The notes under the pieces: generated by a model
The model's input: the letters and a program-made list of their open reading frames with translations, nothing else
What the model was told of the DNA's origin: nothing
Databases searched by the model: none
Assembly (NCBI GenBank): GCA_003152145.1
Contig: PLZL01000157.1
Coordinates: forward strand, 1-44,575
DNA length: 44,575 bases
Direction: 5' to 3'
Origin: Limisphaerales bacterium
Lineage (GTDB): Bacteria > Verrucomicrobiota > Verrucomicrobiae > Limisphaerales > UBA11358
Made by a program: the position numbers and the translations under genes
Shown: piece by piece, positions 1 to 9,617 of the stretch
How the letters are laid out: each line of letters starts with the position of its first letter
Numbering within the stretch: the stretch's first letter is position 1

Positions 1-3000
1 GCCGGTCTTAGTTATCCAACAAACTTTCCGCTCATTCATTATCAGTCGGCGACGCCGGTTCTGGCGGCTGATATGTCGGCGATTGGGGGTAATGTTCAAG
101 GATACATTTTGAATGATTCTGCCAATCACAACATTGTTCTAACCGTGACTACCAATGCCCCCAACACTTTGCTTTGGACCGGAAACCAAAATGCCAATTG
201 GGATCTTAGCAGCAGGAATTGGGTGACTGCCGTCGGCAGCCTGGTTACGAACTTCTCAATGGGAGATATTGCCACTTTTGACGACAGCTCCAGTGTTACC
301 TCTGTGAACATCTCGGAAATTGTTGTTCCCAACCAGGCGACCAATGGCGTCGTCATCACCAATTCTGCCCGCGTCTATACCTTCAATGCCGCCGGTGGCG
401 CCATTATTGGAACTGCCAAAATACTCAAACAGGGCACGAATACCTTGATATTTAATGCATCTGAAGCCGGTCCGATCATTGTCACGGCGGGCGAAGTTGA
501 CGTTTCCGGTTCTGGAATTCTCGGGAACACAACGCTTTCTTCCAATACAGTGTTGAAGGTGGCTGGTGGCGGATCTGTCCTTGCTGGACTGAATTCTACA
601 GCTGCAATTGTGACGGTGGCAAATAACGGCAGTATTAGCGGGCCAATCGTATTAATTGGTGGCTCGCTCGTTAATGATGGAACTATAAGCGTTCCCACAG
701 GTTCGGAATTGGTGCAAACCAACAACGCAGTTTTGACCAATAATGCCGATGGCACCATGAATTTCGGATCAAGCAATCCTTCATGGGAAGGGTTTCCCGG
801 GACCACAATAGCAAACTTCGGCGTGATTTTCTGCAGTGGCGGACGGATTTTTACACGCGGACTCTGGTTCGGCAACGGCACGTTCTTTGATCCTCTCAAC
901 AACGGCCCACAAAACAGTAATTTAGGCCGGTTCAACCTAAGGGCCGATCCGAATGCCGTCTTGTCAGTCGGCGCCACTCCCAGTGGTTCGATTGGCGAGA
1001 TGTTTGTGCAAGGGCGTTTCGACCTTAGTGATGCTGCTAATAACAATAATTCCGGGGGCAGATTCCTGGTGGAAGTGGACACTGTCAACGGTATCAATGA
1101 TAAAGTCAACGCGACCAGATGGAATAATTTAGGAGGATGTTACTGGGTCATGACTAACTTGACCGGCACTTTCCAGTCCGGACAAAGCTTCAATGTGTTG
1201 GTAAATGCGAATGGCGCCGGTATTTCGAACTATGTTGACACGATTACTCTTTATCCGACGGTGCTGCCCACGGTTCCGGGGCCGGGATTGCAATGGAACC
1301 TCACAGGACTCCAAAATTATGGAACCATCGGAGTCACGAACAGCACTATGGTTTGGGATGGCGGCGGCACCGGAAATTGGAATACCAATGGCGACGTGGG
1401 TGTTTGGAAAAGCGGGCGAGTTTATGGCGATAATCAAGGCGCGGTTTTCGACGACAGGGCTTCCGGTTCAACCACCATCACCCTGACCGCGCCGGTTGCT
1501 CCGGCTGGATTTAATACGATGACCGTTACCAATACTGACCATGCGACTTTTACCAACGTGGTTACTACGGTTAGTATGCCGTCCTTCATGCCCGGCATCA
1601 TTGTCAGCAATGCCACAAAAAATTATACCTTTGTTGCCAATGCTCTAACCAACCGGATTACCGGCATGGCCGGCATTTACAAGACTGGCCCCGGCACACT
1701 GACACTTCTAACTTCCAATGATTTCAGTGGCGGCCTGACCATTGACGGCGGAACATTTGCGATGACAAATACAAGCGCACTTGGACCCAACGTCAATCAA
1801 ATCTACAACCAAATATTGATAGACAATAACGCCACCGTGAAGTTTTTTGGAACTATCAACCAAAACCTTAACCATTTCATTACGATAAATCAAAATGGCG
1901 GGACATTGGAAGTCTCGTCGAGCACCAACCTTTTGATGATGGATAGGAACATATTGGGAACCGGAAGTTTAACCAAAACAGGACCGGGCACCCTTATTCT
2001 TTCGCAAACGGGTGACGCCTACACCGGCGGCACGATTGTTAACGCAGGAACTTTGCGGTTAATTACGACGGCGGCGGGTTTCGGCTCCGTAACTCTGGCC
2101 AACAACACCGCGCTCGAATTGACAAATGGCGTTGGCGGAGCCGCGCTCGGGATAACACTCACAAATGCAATCAACATAACAGGTGCAGGAACGGCAATTA
2201 ATATCCTGGGTGTATCAACTAACATATCAAGCGGTCCTTGGAATGGTGGCGGAATGGCGACAATTACAACCACTAACGCTGCCAACTTGTTCGTGTTCAA
2301 TGCAAGTTTGAACAACTTTGGCGGAACGCTCTCGTTTGGCACGAGTTCAAACATCTTCCGGTTCAATAATTCCACCAACAGCAACAATTGCCTGGGCAGT
2401 GCAACCGCGACGTTTGATCTAGGGACGGGCGCCGCGACGCTGAACAATCTCAACGGCGCCGGATTGACTTACGACTTGGGAGCGCTGGCGGGTGGAGCCA
2501 ATACGGTTCTCACTGGCCGCGGCACTACCAACTCTTCCGCGCCCTCCGGGACGACTTATAGCATCGGGGCCAACGGCAGCAGCACGACGTTCTCTGGCAA
2601 GATCACCAATGGTTTGGCTTTCAATGGCGTGGGTGTTGACACCGTGTCCATCGTCAAAGTCGGCAGCGGCAGGTTGCTGCTCAATGGCGTCAGCACTTAC
2701 ACCGGCACCACCACCGTCAGCAACGGCGTGCTGGGCGGCACTGGCAGCATTGCCAGCCCGTTGACGGTCACCGTCGGCGGCACCTTGTCGCCTGGCGCAC
2801 CGGTTGGCACATTTACCGTCAGCAACAACGTCACCTTGGGTGGCACCCTGTTGATGGAACTCAACGAAGCCAGTTCGTCATTCAATGACATGCTCGCAGT
2901 CAACGGGACGATTGCTGCCACCGGCGCGCTGGTGGTTACCAACATCGGGCCGGACCTCTATAACCACACCACGTTCAAGCTGTTCAGCAAGGCGGTCACC

Positions 3001-3339
3001 GGGTTCAGTTCGGTGACGTTGCCGGCGAAGGATCCGAGTAACACGAAGACCTACACTTGGAATAACAACCTGTCGGTGGATGGCTCCATTCAATTAGTCA
3101 GCGGCGGCACGATTAATCCCAATCCGACCAACATCAGCTTCAGCGTGTCCGGCGGCATACTGAACTTGAGCTGGCCGGCGGATCGCACCGGCTGGCGTTT
3201 GCAGGTGCAGACCAATTCGTTGAGTGTGGGGCTGGGCAACAACTGGGTGACGGTGCCTGGTTCGACCAACGTGAACAGCGTGCCCATCCCGCTTGATGCC
3301 AACAATGGCAGCGTGTTCTACCGGTTGATTTATCCGTAA
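1..3339 (+). CDS. Autotransporter-associated beta-strand repeat protein, 5' end outside window
   Basis: The frame is open from the first base of the window, so the gene begins upstream; the first in-window ATG (73) is probably internal. About 1112 residues are visible. Three clear beta-strand repeat units (PATR/TIGR02601 type) are seen: one with KTGPGTLTLL followed by GGLTIDGGTF (about 1675-1760), one with LTKTGPGTLILSQTG then GGTIVNAGTLRL (about 1970-2060), and one with KVGSGRLLLNG then TTTVSNGVLGGTGS (about 2656-2755). Two W-x-G/NW...FDD modules (about 170-320 and 1348-1490) typically precede such repeats. The C-terminus (LSWPADRTGW to FYRLIYP) is a module I know from Verrucomicrobia secreted proteins. 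It is Asn/Thr/Gly rich with hardly any Cys, as expected for an exported beta-solenoid. The role is probably surface or extracellular structural or adhesive; no enzyme motif is visible. A hairpin terminator follows, so it is likely a separate unit from the pectinase operon. Confidence 0.85.
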   Translation, partial: AGLSYPTNFPLIHYQSATPVLAADMSAIGGNVQGYILNDSANHNIVLTVTTNAPNTLLWTGNQNANWDLSSRNWVTAVGSLVTNFSMGDIATFDDSSSVTSVNISEIVVPNQATNGVVITNSARVYTFNAAGGAIIGTAKILKQGTNTLIFNASEAGPIIVTAGEVDVSGSGILGNTTLSSNTVLKVAGGGSVLAGLNSTAAIVTVANNGSISGPIVLIGGSLVNDGTISVPTGSELVQTNNAVLTNNADGTMNFGSSNPSWEGFPGTTIANFGVIFCSGGRIFTRGLWFGNGTFFDPLNNGPQNSNLGRFNLRADPNAVLSVGATPSGSIGEMFVQGRFDLSDAANNNNSGGRFLVEVDTVNGINDKVNATRWNNLGGCYWVMTNLTGTFQSGQSFNVLVNANGAGISNYVDTITLYPTVLPTVPGPGLQWNLTGLQNYGTIGVTNSTMVWDGGGTGNWNTNGDVGVWKSGRVYGDNQGAVFDDRASGSTTITLTAPVAPAGFNTMTVTNTDHATFTNVVTTVSMPSFMPGIIVSNATKNYTFVANALTNRITGMAGIYKTGPGTLTLLTSNDFSGGLTIDGGTFAMTNTSALGPNVNQIYNQILIDNNATVKFFGTINQNLNHFITINQNGGTLEVSSSTNLLMMDRNILGTGSLTKTGPGTLILSQTGDAYTGGTIVNAGTLRLITTAAGFGSVTLANNTALELTNGVGGAALGITLTNAINITGAGTAINILGVSTNISSGPWNGGGMATITTTNAANLFVFNASLNNFGGTLSFGTSSNIFRFNNSTNSNNCLGSATATFDLGTGAATLNNLNGAGLTYDLGALAGGANTVLTGRGTTNSSAPSGTTYSIGANGSSTTFSGKITNGLAFNGVGVDTVSIVKVGSGRLLLNGVSTYTGTTTVSNGVLGGTGSIASPLTVTVGGTLSPGAPVGTFTVSNNVTLGGTLLMELNEASSSFNDMLAVNGTIAATGALVVTNIGPDLYNHTTFKLFSKAVTGFSSVTLPAKDPSNTKTYTWNNNLSVDGSIQLVSGGTINPNPTNISFSVSGGILNLSWPADRTGWRLQVQTNSLSVGLGNNWVTVPGSTNVNSVPIPLDANNGSVFYRLIYP

Positions 3340-3368
3340 AACAGGGGCGTTGCCTTCGGTTGTTCCGC

Positions 3369-3406
3369 GCCGGGGTTAAGTTAAAGACTTGGCCCCGGCT
3401 TGTCTT
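3369..3406 (+). terminator. Intrinsic terminator after the beta-strand repeat gene
   Basis: A 12-bp stem (3369-3380 with 3388-3399; GCCGGGG against CCCCGGC, then two G-U and three Watson-Crick pairs) closes a 7-base loop and is followed by TTGTCTTTTG. It sits 29 bases after the stop codon at 3337-3339 and ahead of the next gene's start at 3469, so it separates the two transcription units. Confidence 0.7.
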
Positions 3407-3468
3407 TTGCGGAGCGGAAAATTATTTTGGTTCAACTGTTCAACGCCGGGGCATCCAAAAAAATACAA

Positions 3469-5739
3469 ATGAAATTGGCCGTGAAATTCCTCTGCGCGGC
3501 GCTGGCGCTCGCCGCCACGGGCCGGGCCGGCGAAGTAAGGGTGGACTTGAACCCGCCGGACACGCGCAAGGATCTTCTCACGCCGCACTGGGAAAACTGG
3601 GCGTGGCACGAAGGCGGGTCCGGCTCGCAAATTATTGGTAATATCACCGTCACGTTCCGCGCCGCTACGAATGACGTATTGTCGCCGATTTTGTTCAAGG
3701 GCACGCTCGATTACGGCGCGCACATGGCTTCCGACGGCATCATCGTCAACAATCCCGCGAAAGGTGGCGTGGACATGATCATCGCCGGCCTGACACCCGG
3801 CAGACACACGGTTGTCACCTACCACAATGAAGTGCGCGATCGCGTTTTACCGGCAACTCTGGACGTGTCCGTCGGCAACACGCAGAAAATCAGCGGGCTG
3901 GTTTCCACTTATCGCGCCACCAACGATTACGAAATCGCCAGCGCATTTCTGGAAGTTGAGGCCGTGGCTGGAAAAGATGTCGTCATCCATTTCGAGCCGG
4001 CAAATTCCAGCGCCAACCGCAGCCTCATCATCAACGGCTTTGAAATTGACACCGTTGATCCGCACAAAAAGGCCGTCAAACCATCGCCCGCCAAAGACGA
4101 CGAACACTGGCCGAACGAACTGGCGCTGACGTGGACGCCGCCCGCCGGCGCGGCTTCACACCACTTTTATTTCGGGATAGATTCCAACGCGGTCGTGGCG
4201 GCGGCGCCTTCGTCGCCGGAATTCAAGGGCAATTTGACTTTGGCAAATTTCCCGCTGCCGCCACTGGACCATATGAAAAATTATTTTTGGCGTGTGGACG
4301 AAGTTGACACTGCCGGAAAAATCACGCGGGGGGAGGTCTGGCATTTCCGTCCGCGTTTCCTCGCGTTTCCGACGGCGGAGGGTTACGGACGTTTTGCGAT
4401 TGGCGGTCGCGGCGGTCGCGTAATTGAAGTCACAAATCTCGAAGACTATGATTTAACCAAAGGCGAAGCGGTGATTCCCGGAAGTTTCCGTGCAGCGGTC
4501 GAAGCCGACGTCCCGCGCACAATTGTTTTTCGCATTTCCGGCCTCATCAAACTGAAGCGTCCGTGCGCTGTTTCCAAACCGTATTGCACCATCGCCGGCC
4601 AGACCGCGCCGGGTGACGGTATCTGCCTTGCGAATTTTTCCGGCGGCGCGTATGGCACGCACGACGTCATTATCCGTTACGTCCGTTTTCGCATCGGCGA
4701 TTTTGCGAACAAGGCGATGGACGGCGCGGGTCTCGGCAGTTGCGACAATTGCATAATGGATCACTGCTCGATCAGTTGGAGTTCCGACGAAGGCACGAGT
4801 TCGCGCGGCGCGCACAACATCACGTTCCAGCGGAACATCGTGGCCGAGGCGCTGCATCACGGGCCGCATTACCGCGCCAGCGACCGGACGAAACTGGAGA
4901 CGCATGCGTTCGCCGGTTCCATCAGCGGCGACATCGGCAGTTACCATCACAACCTGCTCGCGGATTGCACGGATCGAAATTGGAGCCTCGCCGGCGGCCT
5001 GAATCAAAGCGGCGTCTACGCTGGTTATTTGGACATCCGCAACAACGTCGTTTACAACTGGACGGCGCGCACCACCGACGGCGGCGTCAAGGAACTCAAT
5101 TACGTCAACAACTATTACAAGCCGCACGCGCCGAATCCGTTTGTGAAATGGCTGCTCAAACTTGACCCGATCAATCCCGCGTGGGGCACGGAAAGCTATT
5201 ACATGACCGGCAACGTGCTCGAAGGTTTTGTGGACGAGACGAACAACTGGAGCGCGTTTGCCAACGGGCCGGAAGTCGGGAAACAGGTTCGCGTGGACAG
5301 GGAATTATATCCGTCCTACGTCACAACGCAGTCCGCGCGCGAGGCGTTCACGAACGTGCTCGCAAACGTCGGCGCGAATCTTCCGAGGCAGGATGTGATT
5401 GACCGTCACCTCATCGAGGAGACGCGCGACGGCACGACCCATTACACCGGCACGCGCGGGCCGACCTACGGCGACCGGCCCAGCCCGAATTATCCTGGCA
5501 TCATTGACACGCAAGCCGATGACAGGAGCGCCGAAGGTTCGCCGAATTTTCCATGGCCGGAATACAAATCCGCGCCCGCGCCGGCGGACAGCGACCACGA
5601 CGGCATTCCCGACGATTGGGAGAAAGCGCACGGTTTGAATCCGAGTGACGCGAGCGACGCCAACAAAGATTTCAACAGCGACGGCTACACGAATCTGGAA
5701 AAATATCTCAACTCGTTGGTCGGCGAGTATTCACTGTGA
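3469..5739 (+). CDS. Secreted PL1-family pectate lyase with N-terminal domains and a C-terminal calcium-type repeat
   Basis: The start at 3469 is preferred over the in-frame ATG at 3400 because it places a normal signal peptide (MKLAVKFLCAALALAATGRA) at the N-terminus, giving 756 residues. Order: an unassigned beta-rich domain at about 22-200; an Fn3-like domain at about 203-298 (LALTWTPPAG to YFWRVDEVD); a right-handed beta-helix lyase at about 298-650, opening with FPTAEGYGRFAIGGRGG and carrying the PL1 core motif MDHCSISWSSDE; and a thrombospondin type 3-like acidic repeat at about 707-750 (DSDHDGIPDDWE, then DFNSDGYTNLEKY). PL1 enzymes cleave polygalacturonate by calcium-dependent beta-elimination outside the cytoplasm. 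This is the first gene of the long plus-strand array. Its activity is inferred; the substrate could be another uronate polymer. Confidence 0.85.
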   Translation: MKLAVKFLCAALALAATGRAGEVRVDLNPPDTRKDLLTPHWENWAWHEGGSGSQIIGNITVTFRAATNDVLSPILFKGTLDYGAHMASDGIIVNNPAKGGVDMIIAGLTPGRHTVVTYHNEVRDRVLPATLDVSVGNTQKISGLVSTYRATNDYEIASAFLEVEAVAGKDVVIHFEPANSSANRSLIINGFEIDTVDPHKKAVKPSPAKDDEHWPNELALTWTPPAGAASHHFYFGIDSNAVVAAAPSSPEFKGNLTLANFPLPPLDHMKNYFWRVDEVDTAGKITRGEVWHFRPRFLAFPTAEGYGRFAIGGRGGRVIEVTNLEDYDLTKGEAVIPGSFRAAVEADVPRTIVFRISGLIKLKRPCAVSKPYCTIAGQTAPGDGICLANFSGGAYGTHDVIIRYVRFRIGDFANKAMDGAGLGSCDNCIMDHCSISWSSDEGTSSRGAHNITFQRNIVAEALHHGPHYRASDRTKLETHAFAGSISGDIGSYHHNLLADCTDRNWSLAGGLNQSGVYAGYLDIRNNVVYNWTARTTDGGVKELNYVNNYYKPHAPNPFVKWLLKLDPINPAWGTESYYMTGNVLEGFVDETNNWSAFANGPEVGKQVRVDRELYPSYVTTQSAREAFTNVLANVGANLPRQDVIDRHLIEETRDGTTHYTGTRGPTYGDRPSPNYPGIIDTQADDRSAEGSPNFPWPEYKSAPAPADSDHDGIPDDWEKAHGLNPSDASDANKDFNSDGYTNLEKYLNSLVGEYSL

Positions 5740-5751
5740 ACATTTGGAAAC

Positions 5752-7455
5752 ATGAAAAACAAAATCATCTTTGCAACGATTCTTTCACTCGCGACTCAAA
5801 TTGTTTTGGCCCGTGAAAGCTGGCCGGTGCCGGGTGAGGAAATCAAGGCGCGCGACGCGGCCTGGAACCAATACGAGCAGGGAGTCATCTCGAATGTGAC
5901 ACCGCAATTGGTCGAGTGGGAGAAAAAGGGCAAGCCATTCATCCCATGGGCGTCCAAGCCGGACGATTTGCCGCAGGCAAAAGTCCCGGCGTTTCCCGGC
6001 GCGGAAGGCGGCGGAAAATTTTCCTTCGGCGGGCGCGACGGAAGAGTTTTTGTCGTGACCAATCTCGACGACAGCGGGCCGGGCACGTTGCGCGAAGCGT
6101 GCGAATCCGCCGGGCCGCGCATTGTTGTGTTTAATGTTGCCGGCATCATTCACCTTAAGATGCCCGTTTTCATCGAAGCGCCTTACATCACAATTGATGG
6201 TCACACCGCCCCTGGCGACGGCATTTGCATCGCCGACAACGGCATCGTGGACAACGTTCATGACGTAGTTATTCGTTATGTGCGTTTCCGCCGTGGCAAC
6301 CCGGACATCTTCAACCGGCACGGCGTTCATTACGGCAATCCCGTCGGTAACATCATCATTGATCATGTCTCGGCGAGCTGGGGCAGCGACCAAAACCTCG
6401 ACACCTATCGCCATATGTATCAGCCTCCGTCTGGCGGGCCGGCCCTGAAACTTCCCAGCGTCAATGTCACAATCCAATGGAGCATCACCAGTGAGGCGCT
6501 GAACATCTACAATCACGCCTTCGGCGGCGACTGGGGCGGGCGCAACACCGCGTTTCATCACAATCTTCTGGCCTGCAACACCGGCCGCAATCCGAGCGTG
6601 GCGATGACGTATGATTTTAATTTCATCAACAACGTGCTGTTCAACTGGCGGCATCGTTCCGTGGACGGCGGCGATTCCAACAGCGTGTTCAACATCATCA
6701 ACAACTATTACAAACCCGGCCCGGCGACGATGGACAATGCTGTGCGCTACCGCATTCTTGAGCCGGCGCAAAGCTGGAGCAAAGCCAATCCGGTCAGCCA
6801 CTGGGGCAGGGCTTACGTGGCGGGCAACATCGTTGAAGGCAACGACGCGGTGACAAAGGACAATTGGAATGGCGGCGTGCAATTCAACAAGGCGCCGGAT
6901 CCAAACGCGAGCGGCGAAATCGCCAAGGGCTTGATTGACGACGCGGCGCAAAATGAAAAAATCATCGCGCAAGTCCGCGTGGACAAGCCATTCCCCATGT
7001 CGCCGGTGACAATTCAAAGTGCGCAGGACGCGTTCAAGTCGGTGTTGGATAATGCCGGCGCGACCTTGCCGCATCGTGATTCGGCGGACGAACGCGTTGT
7101 TAACGAAACGAGGACCGGAAAAGTTTGGAGCGAAGGCAAGGAAATCACACCGCCGCCGATGAAAGGACTGGCGAAGAATAATATCGGCACGGCGGGCAAC
7201 GGCATCATCACCGATGTGTCGCAAGTCGGCGGTTATCCAGAATACAAAGGCGATCCTGTCAAAAATTTGTGCGCCGACGGCATTCCACTTTCGTGGAAGA
7301 AAAAATTTCATCTCGACGTGAAAGACGGTTCACTCGCGCAAAAAGATTTGCAGGGCGATGGCTATACCGTCATTGAAAAATTCCTCTACGGCCTCGATCC
7401 GACAAAGAAAATTGACTGGAGCGATCCGCAGAGCAACGTGAATGCCTTGCGGTGA
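5752..7455 (+). CDS. Secreted PL1-family pectate lyase, compact form
   Basis: 567 residues with signal peptide MKNKIIFATILSLATQIVLA. After a short N-terminal segment, the lyase domain opens at about residue 78 with FPGAEGGGKFSFGGRDGR and VTNLDDSGPGTLREAC, the classical start of PL1 beta-helix lyases, and contains DHVSASWGSDQ at the position where its upstream neighbour has DHCSISWSSDE. The C-terminus (ADGIPLSWKKKF, then LQGDGYTVIEKFLYGLDP) is a degraded copy of the acidic repeat seen in that neighbour. The two lyases are therefore diverged relatives with different accessory domains. The gap to the upstream stop is 12 bases, and the stop overlaps the next start by 4 bases (GTGA), suggesting translational coupling to the transporter. 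Substrate presumed pectate-like. Confidence 0.85.
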   Translation: MKNKIIFATILSLATQIVLARESWPVPGEEIKARDAAWNQYEQGVISNVTPQLVEWEKKGKPFIPWASKPDDLPQAKVPAFPGAEGGGKFSFGGRDGRVFVVTNLDDSGPGTLREACESAGPRIVVFNVAGIIHLKMPVFIEAPYITIDGHTAPGDGICIADNGIVDNVHDVVIRYVRFRRGNPDIFNRHGVHYGNPVGNIIIDHVSASWGSDQNLDTYRHMYQPPSGGPALKLPSVNVTIQWSITSEALNIYNHAFGGDWGGRNTAFHHNLLACNTGRNPSVAMTYDFNFINNVLFNWRHRSVDGGDSNSVFNIINNYYKPGPATMDNAVRYRILEPAQSWSKANPVSHWGRAYVAGNIVEGNDAVTKDNWNGGVQFNKAPDPNASGEIAKGLIDDAAQNEKIIAQVRVDKPFPMSPVTIQSAQDAFKSVLDNAGATLPHRDSADERVVNETRTGKVWSEGKEITPPPMKGLAKNNIGTAGNGIITDVSQVGGYPEYKGDPVKNLCADGIPLSWKKKFHLDVKDGSLAQKDLQGDGYTVIEKFLYGLDPTKKIDWSDPQSNVNALR

Positions 7456-8690
7456 ACGGCCTGACCAAAAACATTTCAGGTTATGCGTGGGCGGTGGTGG
7501 CATTGCTCTGGCCGGTGGCGATGCTCAATTATCTGGATCGGCAGATGGTTGCCACCATCCGCGCCTCGATTCGCGCGGATATTCCGAGCATTGCGAATGA
7601 TCAGGATTTCGGCACGCTCATCGCAGTCTTCATGTGGGTCTATGCGTTCTTGAGTCCGGTGGGCGGATTCATCGCGGACAAATTCAATCGCCGTTGGACG
7701 ATCATCGGCAGCCTGTTTGTCTGGTCGGCGGTGACGTGGCTCACCGGTCACGCGCAAACTTACTCGCAGATGCTTTGCTTCCGCGCGCTCATGGGCATCA
7801 GCGAAGCGTTTTACATCCCGGCGGCGCTGGCGCTCATCGCGGATTTTCATACCGGTGGCACGCGGGCGAGGGCGGTGGGCATCCATCAAAGCGGCATCTA
7901 TGCCGGCCTTGCGCTCGGCGGCATCGGCGGCTACATCGCGCAGAGCAGTTCGTGGCGGAATTGTTTCACCTGGTTCGGCGCGGCGGGCGTGATTTACGCA
8001 ATGGTTTTGATTTTGGCATTGCGTGATGCGCCAAAAGAAAATGAAAACACTTCTGCAAAAAAATCCGTTACCGTTGCTGAAACTTTCCGCGCGCTCTGGA
8101 CGCAACCGGCATTTTGGATTCTTGTTGTCTATTTCACGTTGCCGGCCATCGCGGGCTGGGTGACAAAAAACTGGTTGCCGACTTATCTTGCAGACACGTT
8201 CCACCTCCAGGAAGGCCCGGCGGGACTGTCGGCCACAGGTTACATTCAAATAGCGTCGTTCATCGGCGTGGTGTTCGGCGGCGTGGTGGCGGACTGGTGG
8301 ATGAGCAAAACCGTGCGCGGACGGATTTACACGAGCGCGCTCGGCGTGCTGCTGCTCGTGCCCGCGCTGCTCGGACTTGGTTACGCGTGGAGTCTCGACG
8401 CGGCGATTGCATTCATGATTTTGTTCGGCTTCGGCTGGGGATTTTTCGACTGCAACAACATGCCCATCCTCTGCCAAATCGCGCGGCCAGAACACCGCGC
8501 CACCGGCTACGGTTTCATGAACCTCGTGAGCATCAGCGTGGGTGCGGGCGCGACGGTCGCGCTCGGCTGGATGCGCGACCACGGCATCAAATTTTCCGTG
8601 GCGTTCGCGGTGTCGGCGGCAGTAGCATTGGTGAGCGCAGGCCTGATTTTGCTGGTAAAACCGCGCACGGCAAATTTTGTGCAATCATGA
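7452..8690 (+). CDS. MFS transporter, anion:cation symporter (hexuronate-type) family
   Basis: 412 residues starting at GTG 7452, inside the stop of the preceding lyase gene. About twelve hydrophobic segments are visible. The first helix is followed by MLNYLDRQM, typical of the ACS family, which includes hexuronate carriers such as ExuT. The loop between helices 2 and 3 has the MFS motif A (GGFIADKFNRR). The ATG codons further downstream would remove the first helix, so GTG is the likely start. Lying between two pectate lyases and an aldolase-family gene, it probably imports galacturonate or unsaturated uronate oligomers across the inner membrane. Substrate assignment is by context only. Confidence 0.85.
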   Translation: MNGLTKNISGYAWAVVALLWPVAMLNYLDRQMVATIRASIRADIPSIANDQDFGTLIAVFMWVYAFLSPVGGFIADKFNRRWTIIGSLFVWSAVTWLTGHAQTYSQMLCFRALMGISEAFYIPAALALIADFHTGGTRARAVGIHQSGIYAGLALGGIGGYIAQSSSWRNCFTWFGAAGVIYAMVLILALRDAPKENENTSAKKSVTVAETFRALWTQPAFWILVVYFTLPAIAGWVTKNWLPTYLADTFHLQEGPAGLSATGYIQIASFIGVVFGGVVADWWMSKTVRGRIYTSALGVLLLVPALLGLGYAWSLDAAIAFMILFGFGWGFFDCNNMPILCQIARPEHRATGYGFMNLVSISVGAGATVALGWMRDHGIKFSVAFAVSAAVALVSAGLILLVKPRTANFVQS

Positions 8691-9610
8691 AATCACCTTT
8701 GACAGGAATTGTTCCGCCGATGGTCACGCCGTTGCGTGGCCGCGACGAACTCGATATTGCCGGTCTGGAAAAACTGCTCGAACACATTTTGTCCGGCGGC
8801 GTCAGCGGACTTTTCATTCTCGGCACCACCGGCGAGGGCCCCAGCTTGAGTTACCGCCTGCGCCGCGAATTGGTTGAGCGCGTTTGCAAACAGGTGAACC
8901 GCCGCGTGCCGATTCTCGTCGGCATTACCGACACCGCGTTTGCCGAGTCGGTCAATCTTGCGCGTCACGCGGCGAATTGTGGCGCGGACGCCGTCGTCGC
9001 CGCGCCACCTTACTATATGCCCGAAGGCCAGCCGGAACTGCAGGAATGGCTTGACCATCTCGTCCCCAAACTGCTGCTGCCGCTTTTTCTCTACAATATG
9101 CCGCCGCTGACGAAGGTTTCCTACGAAATCGAAACTGTGCGCCACGCGCTGGACCACCCGCGCATCATCGGGCTCAAGGACAGCTCCGGCGATTTGAACT
9201 ATTTCAAAAACGCCGCGTCGCTTTTGAAGCAGCGTCCAGACTGGTCATTGTTCATGGGCCCGGAGGGAAAATTGTTTGACGCGCTGCAACTCGGCGGCCA
9301 CGGCGGCGTGAGCGGCGGCGCAAACCTGTTTCCGAAAATTTACGTCAGCCTGTGCAAGGCTTTTCAGGCCGGCGATGTCGCTCGCGCGCAGCAATTGCAA
9401 AAACAAATTCAGCGCGTCGGCAGTTCGCTTTACCGCGTCGGCAAACATCCCTCCACCATCATCAAAGGCATCAAATGCACGCTGGCTTGCCTCGGCATTT
9501 GCAACGATTTCATGGCGGAACCGTTTCATCGCTTCCGTTCTGAAGAACACGAACTGGTGAAAACGCGCCTGAAAGAAATCGAGGCAGAATTGTCCAAGTT
9601 AAATTTGTGA
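8687..9610 (+). CDS. DapA/NanA-family class I aldolase or dehydratase
   Basis: 307 residues from ATG 8687, which overlaps the transporter's stop as ATGA. The same frame is open much further upstream, but that stretch is antiparallel in function to the transporter gene and the protein family begins at MKSPLTGIVPPMVTPL. Family landmarks are intact: GTTGEG at residues 46-51, Tyr136 in LYNMPP and the Schiff-base Lys164 in GLKDSSG. The family includes dihydrodipicolinate synthase, N-acetylneuraminate lyase, 2-keto-3-deoxygluconate aldolase and 5-keto-4-deoxyglucarate dehydratase. In this uronate context KDG or keto-deoxy-sugar-acid aldolase/dehydratase is more likely than lysine synthesis. Cytosolic. 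Confidence 0.88.
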   Translation: MKSPLTGIVPPMVTPLRGRDELDIAGLEKLLEHILSGGVSGLFILGTTGEGPSLSYRLRRELVERVCKQVNRRVPILVGITDTAFAESVNLARHAANCGADAVVAAPPYYMPEGQPELQEWLDHLVPKLLLPLFLYNMPPLTKVSYEIETVRHALDHPRIIGLKDSSGDLNYFKNAASLLKQRPDWSLFMGPEGKLFDALQLGGHGGVSGGANLFPKIYVSLCKAFQAGDVARAQQLQKQIQRVGSSLYRVGKHPSTIIKGIKCTLACLGICNDFMAEPFHRFRSEEHELVKTRLKEIEAELSKLNL

Positions 9611-9617
9611 AAACCCA

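Noticed and set aside
5785..7311. Long minus-strand open frame (508 codons) opposite the second pectate lyase
   Set aside because: It is a shadow of a GC-rich coding strand; the translation is Arg/Ala/Val/His rich with no family motif, while the plus-strand protein is a clear PL1 lyase.
8114..8686. Upstream extension of the DapA-family reading frame
   Set aside because: The first 191 codons lie inside the MFS gene in another frame and show no homology-like pattern; the family start MKSPLTGIVPPM is at 8687.
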